The notes under the pieces: model-generated
Databases searched by the model: none
The model's input: only the letters and a program-made list of their open reading frames with translations
What the model was told of the DNA's origin: nothing
Made by a program: the position numbers and the translations under genes
Assembly: GCA_900553315.1 (NCBI GenBank)
Contig: USCW01000039.1
Coordinates: forward strand, 1 to 11,399
Reading direction: 5' to 3'
Length of the DNA: 11,399 nucleotides
Origin: an uncultured Eubacteriales bacterium
Lineage (GTDB): Bacteria > Bacillota > Clostridia > Christensenellales > Aristaeellaceae
In this document: positions 5,935 through 11,399 of the stretch, piece by piece
How the letters are laid out: each line of letters begins with the position of its first letter
Position numbering within the stretch: the stretch's first letter is position 1

Positions 5935-8064
5935 TTACTCTGCGGGCGGATTCAGCGGTTCCAGCACCGCCTCCACCGCCGCACCGTGGGGCACATATTC
6001 CCCCGCGCCGGGGGTTTGACGAACGCAGTAGCCCGTGCCCGTCAGGGAAACATCCAAATCGCGCAAACGCGCTACACGTGTAATGTCTACATCACACATG
6101 CCGGTAAAATCCGGCACGCAAATCAATTCCATGGGAGTCGCCGCCTGTGTGCCCGCGGTGTAGGCCATTACATGACCGCCCACCACCAGCGAGGCTCCCG
6201 CAGGGGGCAGTTGGGACTGCACCGTCTCCGCCGTTTCGTCGGTGATAAGCTCCAGTCCCGCCTGCGCTAGTGTACGCCTTGCGGCGGAAATCGTCAAGCC
6301 CGTAATGTCCGGAACCGTTACCTCGGCGTATTCCACGCCCTCCTCCGAGGGCGGAACCTCAAGGTATTGCAGCACCGAGGCCATGATCTGCCCCGCGAAG
6401 GGTGCGGCGGTCGTGCTGCCGTAATCCACCGGCGTTTGCGCTTCCTTGACCACAACCATGACGGAAAACTGCGGGTCCTCCACCGGCGCAAAGCCATAGA
6501 AGGAGCCGATGTGTACATTGCGGACGATCTTGCCCTCCTTGTACACCTGCGCCGTGCCGGTCTTGCCGCCGATACGGTAGCCGGGGACTGCTGCGTTCTT
6601 GCCGCCGCCCTGCTTCACGACCGCCTCCAGCAGTTCCCGCATAGTGTCGCTCGTTTCCGCCCGAATGGGCGTAGCCCGCACCATTGGAGTCGCTCGCTGC
6701 AAGACCTCGCCCTCCGCGGACTGTATCTCCGACACCAGATAGGGCTTCATCAGCTTGCCGCCGTTGATGCAGGCGTTCGCTGCCATCATCAGCTGCAAGG
6801 GCGTGACCGCCACGCTTTGACCGAAGCCGATACGTGCCAGATCGACATTCTTCACGTATCGGGAGCCGATCAAGATGCCCTCGCTCTCCCCTGGCAAGTC
6901 AAGTCCCGTAGACTTGCCCAGACCAAAGGACGTTAAATAGCGATAGAAGGTATCCGTGCCCATGCGCAGCGCCAGCTCCACGAACACTGGGTTGCAGGAG
7001 TTCTGCAAGCCCTCGGCCATGGATTCCGGCCCGTGGGCACGGCCCCAGCAACGGATGGTGTCCCCGTCCACGGCAATCTTCGCACTGCAATAGAACCTAT
7101 CCTCCGGAGTCGTCACGCCGCTGTCCAGCGCCGCGCTCGCCGTCAGAATCTTGAAGGTGGAGCCCGGCTCGTACACGTCCGAAATGGCCGTGATGCGCAT
7201 GAGGCTCGTCAGCTCCTCCACGTTGCTTCGCGGCGGATCGTTGGGATCATAATCCGGGCGCATACACATGGCCAGAATAGCTCCCGTCCGCACGTCGCTG
7301 ACCAGACAGAGCACACTTTCGGCCTGATTGACCTCCAAGCATTCCCGCATGGCCTTTTCGCAAATTTCCTGAATCGTCGCGTCGATGGTCAGCTTCAGGG
7401 TGGCTCCCGGGCTGGACGCAGTATAGTAGCTTTCGCTGTCCGCCAGCGTGCGGTTGCGGGCATCCACTTGATGCAGATATTTTCCCGCTACTCCGGCCAG
7501 CGCCGCGTCGTACTGCTTTTCCAGCCCGGACTGACCCGCGCTGTCCACGTTGGTCAGCCCCAGCACCTGGCTGAGCATCTCCCCGTAGGGATACCAGCGA
7601 CTCGCGTCCTCCTCAAAGGTCAACGCCTTGAGCCCCGTTTCCTCCGCCGCTTCCTGCTTCAAGGTGCGCAGCTGATCCACCGTTTCCCGCGGCACCTGCC
7701 GCTTGAGGATCACCTGTCCCTTCGTCTTGTCCCGCAGCTTCTTCAGCGCCGTCTCCCGATCCAGCGAAAGCACGGGAACCAGCGTATCCAGAAAAAGCGC
7801 TTCATCGGAAACAGCACGAGGATCGGCACAGACGATATACGAGGTGGCGCTGACCACCAGTACATTGCCGTTCCGATCCACCATTTTGCCCCGCCTCGCG
7901 GTGACGGTGCCTGCCTTCGTCCATTGACTGACCCCTCGGCGGGTCAGCTCCGCAGATCGTATGGTTGTCAGCTGCCCCACCCGCGCTACCGCCAGCGCAA
8001 AAAGCGTCAGCAGCACAACGGTGAGCAGCATCATTCTTTTGCGAACAAGAAGCTCCGGGTGCAT
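5935..8064 (-). CDS. ftsI: Class B penicillin-binding protein with two PASTA domains (FtsI/SpoVD type)
   Basis: This is a membrane-anchored D,D-transpeptidase that crosslinks septal peptidoglycan and works with FtsW. The 709-residue protein has a short basic N-terminus, one membrane segment (about 11-31), a dimerisation/pedestal domain beginning at RRGKMVDRNG (58-67), and the transpeptidase domain. Catalytic motifs are STFK (302-305, nucleophile Ser302), SCN (356-358) and KTGT (501-504). Two PASTA domains follow (about 581-637 and 647-704), as in Firmicutes PBP2x, PBP2B and SpoVD; such domains bind peptidoglycan or stabilise the enzyme. The start at 8064 has GGAGG 7 bases upstream. Sequence alone does not separate vegetative FtsI/PbpB from sporulation SpoVD; cluster position supports a division role. 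Confidence 0.93.
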   Translation of the reverse strand: MHPELLVRKRMMLLTVVLLTLFALAVARVGQLTTIRSAELTRRGVSQWTKAGTVTARRGKMVDRNGNVLVVSATSYIVCADPRAVSDEALFLDTLVPVLSLDRETALKKLRDKTKGQVILKRQVPRETVDQLRTLKQEAAEETGLKALTFEEDASRWYPYGEMLSQVLGLTNVDSAGQSGLEKQYDAALAGVAGKYLHQVDARNRTLADSESYYTASSPGATLKLTIDATIQEICEKAMRECLEVNQAESVLCLVSDVRTGAILAMCMRPDYDPNDPPRSNVEELTSLMRITAISDVYEPGSTFKILTASAALDSGVTTPEDRFYCSAKIAVDGDTIRCWGRAHGPESMAEGLQNSCNPVFVELALRMGTDTFYRYLTSFGLGKSTGLDLPGESEGILIGSRYVKNVDLARIGFGQSVAVTPLQLMMAANACINGGKLMKPYLVSEIQSAEGEVLQRATPMVRATPIRAETSDTMRELLEAVVKQGGGKNAAVPGYRIGGKTGTAQVYKEGKIVRNVHIGSFYGFAPVEDPQFSVMVVVKEAQTPVDYGSTTAAPFAGQIMASVLQYLEVPPSEEGVEYAEVTVPDITGLTISAARRTLAQAGLELITDETAETVQSQLPPAGASLVVGGHVMAYTAGTQAATPMELICVPDFTGMCDVDITRVARLRDLDVSLTGTGYCVRQTPGAGEYVPHGAAVEAVLEPLNPPAE

Positions 8065-8080
8065 CCCCGTACCTCCCCCT

Positions 8081-8127
8081 CCGCCGAAAAAGCGGCGGTT
8101 GATCGCAAAAAGGAAATCGTTTCCTTT
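8081..8127 (-). other. Two hairpins in the ftsL-PBP gap
   Basis: In the transcript AAAGGAAA pairs with TTTCCTTT around a 3-base loop (8109-8127). This stem includes part of the ftsL-like stop codon and is followed by two more T residues, which makes it attenuator-like but weak. It is followed by CCGCCG/CGGCGG around CTTTTT (8081-8098), directly next to the PBP ribosome binding site. Together they could lower read-through or tune PBP translation. The pairing is seen; the role is inference. Confidence 0.35.
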
Positions 8128-8752
8128 ACAGTCCCAGCAGCGTGGCGAAGAACTCGCTGTGCGCGGGCTGTACCTCTTCCTCCTCTGTAGAGAGTATAGC
8201 GGCGCTGTCCCGGGTCTCGGACGCGATCAAGTAGATCACGTCCACGCTCTTGGCGCTGATCATGCCCAGCTTCGCCGCCTCGTAGCCTACGTTCACCTCG
8301 CTGCACAGCTGAGCCAGCTGTTTTTCCAGTTCGGTGTTCTCCTGCTGGGTTCGGGTAATGCTCGCCCGCAGACTGCTGACAGACTTCGAGAGTTCGGTCA
8401 TATCGCTTACGCGGATCAGGAACATCACACCCAGCAGGAAGCAGAAAATAGCTACTGCGGCGATGCCGGCGTTCTTCCGCATCCCCGTGGAACTGACCAC
8501 CGGAATGGGAGCCGTCACATCGTTGCGGCCCACCGGCGCGTTCATGGTCTGCCTATGGCGCTGACTGCGCGGATTTCGCCCCATACCAAGGCCGTTGTAC
8601 AGCGGCGAAGCGTCCCGATCCAGCGTTGCATCCGGCAGATAGACATGCGGAGACACGCTGAAGCGCTCCGTGCGCAGATTGGTGGTCGCCACGCGCCCCC
8701 AATCTCCCTTGAAATGCGCTTTTCTTTTGAACACACGCACAAAGGGCAGCAT
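8126..8752 (-). CDS. ftsL: FtsL-like cell division protein (one membrane segment, coiled coil)
   Basis: This 208-residue protein is bitopic. A long, basic, low-complexity N-terminus (1-93) is followed by one membrane segment (about 94-115) and a leucine/glutamine-rich coiled coil (about 117-155). A short extracytoplasmic tail contains an EEEE run. This matches FtsL/DivIC-type septal scaffolds, which pair with DivIB/FtsQ and activate FtsW-PBP. The position between mraZ and the PBP gene is the ftsL slot. The N-terminus is far longer than in typical FtsL proteins of about 100-120 residues. An upstream ATG at 8788 overlaps the mraZ stop (TGATG). The start at 8752 is preferred because GGGAGA lies 8 bases before it. 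FtsL sequences diverge strongly, so the name rests mostly on architecture and synteny. Confidence 0.7.
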   Translation of the reverse strand: MLPFVRVFKRKAHFKGDWGRVATTNLRTERFSVSPHVYLPDATLDRDASPLYNGLGMGRNPRSQRHRQTMNAPVGRNDVTAPIPVVSSTGMRKNAGIAAVAIFCFLLGVMFLIRVSDMTELSKSVSSLRASITRTQQENTELEKQLAQLCSEVNVGYEAAKLGMISAKSVDVIYLIASETRDSAAILSTEEEEVQPAHSEFFATLLGL

Positions 8753-8787
8753 AACCTTATTCTCCCTTCCAAAGCCTAAGAACCGCA

Positions 8788-9333
8788 TCAGCGATTCGAC
8801 AGACTTCCAATTACATCCAAGATATCCGGCAGGTTGTCCAAGAACGCCTGTGTCTTAGCCTCCGCCGCCGCGCGGCCCACGATCCGCACATGATCCTGTG
8901 CGCCGGTGATTTCCACGTCCTTCTCGTCCTTCAGGATCAGACTGCGAATCTTCGCGGGCAGCAGCACGCGCCCCTGACCATCGCATTCCTGTCCGCGATA
9001 GCTCAGGGCGTCGAATTGTTCCGTATATAGATTCAGCTCCCGATTCATGCGGCCCAGCTTGGCATACCCGTCACGAATCTGCGCCCAAACCAAATTGGGA
9101 TAGAGGGCAATCGCCTTAAAGTCAAAAGTTGGGCCGATATAGAACGTATCGCCCAAAGCCTTGCGATAGCAAACAGGGACGATGATGCGTCCCTTTGCGT
9201 CCAGGCTATGCTGATAGGAACTGATGAACGTGTCGGCGTACCGGGTCAAAAGAGCGCTTTCCTCTGCCGTCGGGGTAGCCTCCGGGACGGTTTCGGGCTT
9301 TTTCTCCGTCTCGGAGAAATCATTTTCAGCCAT
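8788..9333 (-). CDS. mraZ: Transcriptional regulator MraZ with extended N-terminus
   Basis: MraZ is a DNA-binding protein of the AbrB/SpoVT fold that forms rings and represses its own dcw promoter. The 181-residue product carries both family motifs, DAKGR (45-49) and DGQGR (118-122), in two swapped-hairpin domains (about 38-85 and 108-151). The core normally starts near SYQHSLDAKGR. Here an acidic, probably disordered leader of about 36 residues precedes it, and about 30 residues follow the second domain, against roughly 143 residues in typical MraZ. The start at 9333 is chosen because AAGGTGG lies 8 bases upstream. A GTG at 9345 is in frame but overlaps that RBS. It is first in the cluster, and rsmH, its usual next neighbour, is absent. 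Confidence 0.93.
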   Translation of the reverse strand: MAENDFSETEKKPETVPEATPTAEESALLTRYADTFISSYQHSLDAKGRIIVPVCYRKALGDTFYIGPTFDFKAIALYPNLVWAQIRDGYAKLGRMNRELNLYTEQFDALSYRGQECDGQGRVLLPAKIRSLILKDEKDVEITGAQDHVRIVGRAAAEAKTQAFLDNLPDILDVIGSLSNR

Positions 9334-9380
9334 CCGTCCCACCACCTTTCACCCTCAAACGCCACTTTTAAGGTTCATGC

Positions 9381-9395
9381 CACCATTCTATCCCA
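9381..9395 (-). promoter_or_regulatory. Putative MraZ operator boxes
   Basis: TGGGA (9391-9395) and TGGTG (9381-9385) lie on the minus strand exactly 10 bases apart, one helical turn, overlapping the -10 region of the mraZ promoter. MraZ is known to bind tandem TGGG-type boxes at this spacing before mraZ, so autoregulation is likely. Further TGG motifs nearer the gene (for example at 9337-9341 and 9361-9364) are not in register. Only two in-phase boxes are visible, fewer than is common. Confidence 0.5.
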
Positions 9396-9413
9396 CTTTT
9401 TTCAGAATTGCAA
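9385..9413 (-). promoter_or_regulatory. Promoter of the mraZ-dcw cluster
   Basis: The minus strand has -35 TTGCAA (9408-9413), a 17-base spacer with an A6 run, and -10 TAGAAT (9385-9390). The start is predicted near 9378, about 45 bases before the mraZ start codon. It sits just upstream of the first gene of a co-directional set with gaps of 65 bases or less. No other strong promoter was seen inside the cluster. Confidence 0.65.
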
Positions 9414-9587
9414 GCCTTTGAGGATACGTTCGAGCAGTGATTCCCCGTTTTTCTCTTTACTCTTTCTTCTTTTATTTGAATCGTATTTGTAATGTATTCA
9501 TAATTTCGTAATAAATCGTTCGTATCAATACACAACATATAGTGGTTTCTCTGTGCTTGCATACAAGTTTTATTTGCAAATTCTTCC
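9414..9587. other. AT-rich spacer upstream of the mraZ promoter
   Basis: This stretch is clearly more AT-rich than the flanking genes and contains no convincing gene. The minus-strand open frame across it begins inside the last codons of the phosphoesterase gene, has no RBS and shows no family features. A-rich runs next to the -35 box could act as an UP element for mraZ. Confidence 0.45.
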
Positions 9588-9672
9588 AATTTCCGCGTTT
9601 TTCGCTTTGGGCAGCGCGGCGGCTGTAATAAAGATATAAAAATTTCCCCAAAAGCGAAAAAACGCGGAATTT
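9588..9672. repeat. Inverted repeat with CCGCG-T(5-6)-CGC arms
   Basis: The plus strand at 9588-9611 carries CCGCG, five T, CGC, TTT, GGG. The minus strand of 9646-9672 carries the same order with six T and four T. The arms are about 24-27 bases, differ only by small slips, and flank an AT-rich centre of about 34 bases. The right arm overlaps the terminator at 9650-9692, so one arm may be an inverted copy of the terminator tail. Confidence 0.55.
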
Positions 9673-9692
9673 CCGTTTCCGAAAATTCCGCG
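9650..9692 (-). terminator. Intrinsic terminator of the zinc-ribbon/phosphoesterase unit
   Basis: On the minus strand CGCGGAATTT pairs perfectly with AAATTCCGCG (9663-9672 with 9683-9692) around a 10-base loop. Six T, GCG-type bases and four more T follow (9650-9662). It begins 21 bases after the phosphoesterase stop codon. Perfect 10-pair stem plus T-tract makes this the clearest terminator in the window, insulating mraZ from upstream transcription. Confidence 0.85.
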
Positions 9693-9713
9693 CATCTCGC
9701 GTCCCAAAATATC

Positions 9714-10412
9714 TTAGACATCCAGCGCCAGCAGCCGAAAGCCCAGCGAATCGCAGGAGGTCAGCTCATAACGCACGCCATGATGCTCCCCGCAATAGGC
9801 CACGCGAATCCCCGCGCCATGCAAATGACCGTAAACCGTCAGCGTCACGCCATATTTTTCCGCCAAAGCCGTGAAGCCCGTGTCCCGTACCTGATCGGTC
9901 AGCGGCGGATAATGGAGCATCAGCACCAGCGGCCGATCCCCCTGCAAGCGTTTTCCCTGCTGCAAGGACATCTCCACCCGCAGAAGCTCCCGCCGGTAAA
10001 TCTTATCGTCCTCCGGAGACAGTGGCGTTTCCGGCGTAGGGAAGCTCCACCCCCGGCTGCCGCACACCACGCAGAAGCCCAAATCAAGCGCGTCGTTTTG
10101 CAGCGCATACATGCCTTTGGGGAGATTGCAGCGCACCTGCGTGATGCCCGACCACCAATAATCATGGTTGCCGCGAATCAGCACCTTGCGCCCCGGCAGC
10201 GCGCCGATCGCGTCCAGGTCAGGCTTCGCCGCCGCCAACTGCATGGCCCAAGAAATGTCCCCGGGGATCAGCACCGTGTCCTCCGGCCTGACCCGGGCAC
10301 GCCAGTCCTCGCTGATGCGTCCGAAGTGATCCTCCCAATGGTCGCCAAAGATGTCCATTGGCTTTTCCTGGCCCCCCGGCAGGTGGAGATCCCCGATGGC
10401 AAACAGGCCCAT
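9714..10412 (-). CDS. Metallophosphoesterase (calcineurin-like)
   Basis: This is a 232-residue cytoplasmic protein with the complete two-metal phosphoesterase motif set: GDLH (7-10), GDIS (51-54), GNHD (81-84), the His of LHYPP (167) and GHLH (195-198). It should hydrolyse a phosphomonoester or phosphodiester with Mn2+- or Fe-type metals. The substrate cannot be read from sequence. There is no signal peptide or membrane segment, and the length equals the bare catalytic fold. The general look (GDISWA, GNHDYWW) fits the Icc-like predicted phosphohydrolases common in Firmicutes. The start has GGAGG 6 bases upstream. It follows the zinc-ribbon gene by 37 bases and ends at the 9650-9692 terminator, so the two are probably co-transcribed. 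Confidence 0.9.
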   Translation of the reverse strand: MGLFAIGDLHLPGGQEKPMDIFGDHWEDHFGRISEDWRARVRPEDTVLIPGDISWAMQLAAAKPDLDAIGALPGRKVLIRGNHDYWWSGITQVRCNLPKGMYALQNDALDLGFCVVCGSRGWSFPTPETPLSPEDDKIYRRELLRVEMSLQQGKRLQGDRPLVLMLHYPPLTDQVRDTGFTALAEKYGVTLTVYGHLHGAGIRVAYCGEHHGVRYELTSCDSLGFRLLALDV

Positions 10413-10449
10413 GCTTCACCTCCGGCTTTTCCGCCGCGCATATCGCGGC

Positions 10450-10866
10450 TTACAGGTCGTCGTCTTCCTTGTCCTCGTCGTCGGCTTCGCTTTCCTCATC
10501 CTCGCGGACGCTCTCCAGACTCAGCTCGTTCTCGATCTCGCCAAACTCCTGCGAGGGAATGTCCTCGTCGATCTCAGGAATAATCTCGTCCATGGTGCTC
10601 ACGGGGTCAATCGCGCCCAGAGACGCGGCTTCCACAGTCTCTTCCGGTTCGGTATCGTCACGGTTGGTATTGCCGCCGTTCATTTCCTTCAAACAGAACA
10701 GGCATACATCCCGGCCGGGCAGGGCGGGCGCTTCGTTGCACACGCTGCACAGCTCTACCTCATCCTTGGGGGCCTCGCCCTTCATTTCACGCAGGCAGAC
10801 CTTACAGTATTTTTCATTTTCCGTAATGTAATTCAATTCGCAACGCGGGCATTTCACCAGTTTCAT
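10450..10866 (-). CDS. Double zinc-ribbon protein with acidic C-terminus
   Basis: This 138-residue protein has two zinc-binding units with the same spacing: C6-x2-C9-x11-C21-x2-C24 and C40-x2-C43-x11-C55-x2-C58. Each is followed by a near-identical CL(R/K)EM(K/N)G, so the second looks like an internal duplication. The rest (about 69-138) is very rich in Glu and Asp and ends in an acidic tail, which is likely disordered. No enzyme motif is seen. Proteins starting MKLVKCPRCELNYI are a familiar conserved hypothetical type in Clostridia, but I know no proven function. Binding to nucleic acid or a protein partner is possible. AGGAGG lies 6 bases before the start. It is probably the first gene of a unit with the downstream phosphoesterase. 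Confidence 0.8.
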   Translation of the reverse strand: MKLVKCPRCELNYITENEKYCKVCLREMKGEAPKDEVELCSVCNEAPALPGRDVCLFCLKEMNGGNTNRDDTEPEETVEAASLGAIDPVSTMDEIIPEIDEDIPSQEFGEIENELSLESVREDEESEADDEDKEDDDL

Positions 10867-10928
10867 GGAGCTCCTCCTCTATTCTTTCCCGATGGATTTT
10901 CATCGCCGTTTTCTGCGCTGGCAAGCAT

Positions 10929-10954
10929 TTCCTTGGAAGCACGTTTCCAAGGAA
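10929..10954. promoter_or_regulatory. Perfect inverted repeat between divergent genes
   Basis: TTCCTTGGAA (10929-10938) and TTCCAAGGAA (10945-10954) are exact inverted copies around a 6-base centre. It lies between the divergent zinc-ribbon and secreted-protein genes. Each 10-base arm is itself close to palindromic. No T-tract follows on either strand, so a terminator is unlikely; a shared operator for a dimeric regulator fits better. No known regulator's consensus is recognised. Confidence 0.45.
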
Positions 10955-10987
10955 GATTGACGGAAGAGAGCCCAGCGTGTTAACATT

Positions 10988-11020
10988 TTGTCACGGATTG
11001 TAATAAATCCGTAATAAATA
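10988..11020 (+). promoter_or_regulatory. Possible promoter with GTAATAAAT direct repeat
   Basis: TTGTCA (10988-10993) lies 18 bases before TAATAA (11012-11017), a weak sigma-A-like pair for the secreted-protein gene. The expected start would fall almost on the RBS at 11023, so the leader would be unusually short. GTAATAAAT occurs twice in tandem (11000-11008 and 11011-11019). CGGATT/AATCCG forms a small inverted repeat over the spacer, which suggests a regulator site. Confidence 0.3.
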
Positions 11021-11035
11021 ACGGAGGTGATGGAC

Positions 11036-11399
11036 ATGCTGAAGAAGCATACCGCCATCCTAGCCCTGACCACGCTGCTGCTGAATGGGAGCTTTGCGCT
11101 TGCGGAGGCTCCCACGTCCCAATTTGGTTTTTCGGATTGGCCCTATCGCAATGAAAGCAGCTGCGCCGCTTCCACTACTTTGCCCCAAGAAACCACCGGT
11201 GCGGTCGTGACCCCCACGCCCACGGCGCAGGAAACCACTTTGCCCGGCGCAAACGGCAATTCCGGAGCTTCCTCCACCACCTGCGCCCCCACGGCAGCCC
11301 CGACGGCTACGCCCCGGCCCACGTCAGCGCCCGGCGTTTCCACCCCCGCGCCCACGCAAAAGCCTGAAAGCAAGCCAACCCAAGCCCCTTCCATGGATG
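11036..11399 (+). CDS. Secreted protein with Thr/Pro/Ala-rich linker, 5' part
   Basis: An open frame begins at ATG 11036 and stays open to the right edge (121 codons). GGAGG lies 8 bases before this ATG; an in-frame ATG at 11030 is too close to the RBS. Residues 1-23 look like a signal peptide: Lys3-Lys4, a hydrophobic core TAILALTTLLL, and ALA before a likely cut at Ala23/Glu24. A short segment with GFSDWPYRNE (31-40) follows. From about 47 to 121 the protein is dominated by Thr, Pro, Ala and Ser, a flexible linker typical of exported Firmicutes proteins, with Cys at 43 and 83. The functional domain should lie past the edge; a CAP or peptidoglycan-binding domain is a guess. Confidence 0.75.
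   Translation, partial: MLKKHTAILALTTLLLNGSFALAEAPTSQFGFSDWPYRNESSCAASTTLPQETTGAVVTPTPTAQETTLPGANGNSGASSTTCAPTAAPTATPRPTSAPGVSTPAPTQKPESKPTQAPSMD

Noticed and set aside
3707..6019. Very long plus-strand open frame (770 codons) opposite mraY and murE
   Set aside because: It is antisense to two unmistakable genes with catalytic motifs. Its product is His/Arg/Gln-rich without domains, typical of a shadow frame in GC-rich DNA.
9476..9504. Plus-strand promoter-like pair TTGAAT, 17 bp, CATAAT
   Set aside because: It lies in AT-rich DNA where such matches are common, and the next genes on that side are on the minus strand, so nothing obvious is driven by it.
9368..9721. Minus-strand open frame of 117 codons in the mraZ upstream region
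   Set aside because: Its ATG lies within the last codons of the phosphoesterase, it has no RBS, it runs through the terminator and mraZ promoter, and its product has no recognisable features.

Overview
The window is a stretch of bacterial chromosome, most likely from a Clostridia-type member of the Bacillota (Firmicutes) with GC-rich genes. The evidence is the 16S rRNA 5' end of Firmicutes type, a division PBP with two C-terminal PASTA domains, a MurE carrying the meso-diaminopimelate DNPR signature, MraZ and an FtsL-like protein in dcw order, and strong AGGAGG-type ribosome binding sites. I cannot name a genus.

Layout, left to right. (1) 1-59: the first bases of a 16S rRNA gene on the minus strand, running off the left edge. 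Its leader holds a boxA-like site and a GAAA-loop hairpin, and its promoter is near consensus (TTGACA, 17 bp, TATTAT) with A-rich DNA upstream. (2) 207-759: no convincing gene. The left half is AT-rich and featureless; the right half (455-750) is a dense array of perfect hairpins. (3) 760-9333: a truncated, rearranged dcw (division and cell wall) cluster, all on the minus strand. In transcription order it reads mraZ, ftsL-like, ftsI/spoVD-type PBP, murE, mraY, murD, ftsW. A promoter with MraZ-type TGG boxes lies upstream of mraZ. Compared with the usual order, rsmH is missing between mraZ and ftsL, murF is missing between murE and mraY, and nothing from murG onward follows ftsW. The rRNA operon lies downstream on the same strand. 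(4) 9334-9713: the mraZ promoter, an AT-rich spacer, an inverted repeat and a clear intrinsic terminator. (5) 9714-10866: a two-gene minus-strand unit, a double zinc-ribbon protein with an acidic tail followed by a metallophosphoesterase, ending at that terminator. (6) 10867-11035: a divergent intergenic region with a perfect 10-bp inverted repeat. (7) 11036-11399: the start of a plus-strand gene for a secreted protein with a Thr/Pro/Ala-rich linker, cut by the right edge.

The dcw genes form one pathway. MurD and MurE build the UDP-MurNAc-peptide, MraY loads it onto the lipid carrier (lipid I), FtsW polymerises glycan strands and the class B PBP crosslinks them. FtsL is expected to scaffold the FtsW-PBP pair, and MraZ is expected to regulate the operon.

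The core is ordinary housekeeping DNA and I see no clear new multi-gene system. The best leads are non-coding: a possible pseudoknot that would hide the ftsW ribosome binding site, the hairpin array between ftsW and the rRNA operon, and the inverted repeats at 9588-9672 and 10929-10954.
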